In this document: piece after piece, positions 6,529 to 6,890 of the stretch
Layout of the letters: each line of letters opens with the position of its first letter
Position numbering within the stretch: position 1 is the stretch's first letter
From: Acidobacteriota bacterium
Lineage (GTDB): Bacteria > Planctomycetota > Phycisphaerae > WQYP01 > JAJZKJ01
DNA: 6,890 bases
NCBI GenBank assembly: GCA_021804195.1
Contig: JAJZKJ010000118.1
Span: 1-6,890 of the forward strand
Direction: 5' to 3'
The notes under the pieces: model-generated
Database searches by the model: none
What the model saw: the letters and a program-made list of their open reading frames with translations, nothing else
Told to the model about the DNA's origin: nothing
Translations under genes and position numbers: made by a program

Positions 6529-6607
6529 AGAGGCATTTTAACGGAGAAGGGGATGTTGTAGAAGTGAAGGGCGATCGAACGCAAACAAATGACATCATTT
6601 ACACCCT

Positions 6608-6755
6608 CAACCCGGCACCCGTGGCAGTTAAGTTCATATTTTTCAAACAGATAACGGGTGCCAGGAGGAATTTCAACCCGGCACCCAAAACTTATAAATC
6701 TTTTATTTTCAAGTGTTTATCGGGTGCCGGGTTAAGATTGGCAACCTGGCACCCG
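6608..6755. repeat. REP/BIME-like array of alternating palindromic units
   Basis: Five units of consensus AACCCGGCACCCG alternate in orientation: 6609-6621 (+), 6655-6665 (-), 6675-6686 (+), 6721-6733 (-) and 6743-6755 (+). A degenerate sixth lies at 6779-6790. Adjacent units fold into two tight hairpins: 6656-6665 with 6677-6686 (10 bp, one mismatch, 11-base loop) and 6721-6733 with 6743-6755 (13 bp, one G-T, 9-base loop). Wider pairings are also perfect, for example 6609-6621 with 6721-6733 over 13 bp. The spacers are AT-rich and unlike each other. The array lies upstream of the cyclophilin gene, where 6529-6607 shows no convincing promoter. It looks like a BIME made of REP-type repeats. 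Confidence 0.75.
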
Positions 6756-6863
6756 AACGATTCAAATCAGTTGCCCCGCCAACCCGACACTGACTCCATT
6801 CAGGCACTGCGAATTATCATCAACGCTGATTGCGCTTTGGAAAACCACTACCATATCAACATA

Positions 6864-6890
6864 ATGAAGACCCACACCCGCCACCACCGG
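6864..6890 (+). CDS. Possible start of a gene running off the right edge
   Basis: ATG at 6864 opens a frame of nine codons, MKTHTRHHR, to the last base. The short basic, His/Arg-rich start is the kind seen in REP-associated tyrosine (Y1) transposases, which commonly lie beside REP arrays like the one at 6608-6755. Nine codons cannot prove this. No Shine-Dalgarno is seen. The same frame is open back to a stop at 6528-6530, with a GTG at 6564, but the upstream part only translates the repeats. A competing reading is a minus-strand gene entering from the right and ending with TGA at 6764-6762, which would give about 42 residues with no family I recognise. Confidence 0.2.

Noticed and set aside
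6608..6790. CRISPR array or integron attC sites
   Set aside because: The units are only 11-13 bp, alternate in orientation and have uneven spacers. No cas genes are present, and the attC core (GTTRRRY) is not matched in paired form.

Overview
The window looks like a stretch of bacterial chromosome with GC-rich genes (roughly 60% GC by eye) and AT-richer intergenic DNA. The gene content is a DUF255/YyaL protein, a lipoprotein cyclophilin, a CPA-family antiporter and small unnamed membrane proteins. Together with several families of short intergenic palindromic repeats, this would fit a soil or sediment bacterium such as an acidobacterium. That placement is an impression, since no rRNA or marker gene is present. 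I see no tRNA, rRNA, CRISPR array, prophage or complete transposase.

Layout: 1-117 is intergenic and holds a hairpin-like repeat. 118-2250 (minus) is a DUF255/YyaL (SPATA20-like) thioredoxin-fold protein of 710 aa. 2251-2779 is gene-free. It holds a MITE-like repeat whose edge lies 3 bp from that gene's start codon, a shortened second copy, and a perfect TTGACA box. 2780-3058 (plus) is a small putative zinc-ribbon protein, and 3134-3631 (plus) is a multi-pass membrane protein of uncertain family.

The rest is on the minus strand, read right to left: cyclophilin-type peptidyl-prolyl isomerase lipoprotein (6528-5908), cation:proton antiporter (5825-4560), GNAT acetyltransferase (4508-3984) and a small four-helix membrane protein (3987-3628). 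The last two overlap by ATGA and are probably translationally coupled. The gap from antiporter to acetyltransferase is only 51 bp, so those three may form one transcript. The cyclophilin is separated from the antiporter by an 82-bp gap containing a long imperfect hairpin. The two blocks of genes converge at a shared TTAA that supplies both stop codons.

6529-6890 has no clear complete gene. It carries an array of short alternating palindromes (consensus AACCCGGCACCCG) forming two tight hairpins, very like REP/BIME elements. At the extreme right edge an ATG opens a frame that leaves the window. REP arrays are often mobilised by REP-associated tyrosine transposases (RAYTs), so this edge is the best lead, but only nine codons are visible.

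I find no convincing new multi-gene system. The unusual content is the repeats: at least three small-element types in under 7 kb, all intergenic.
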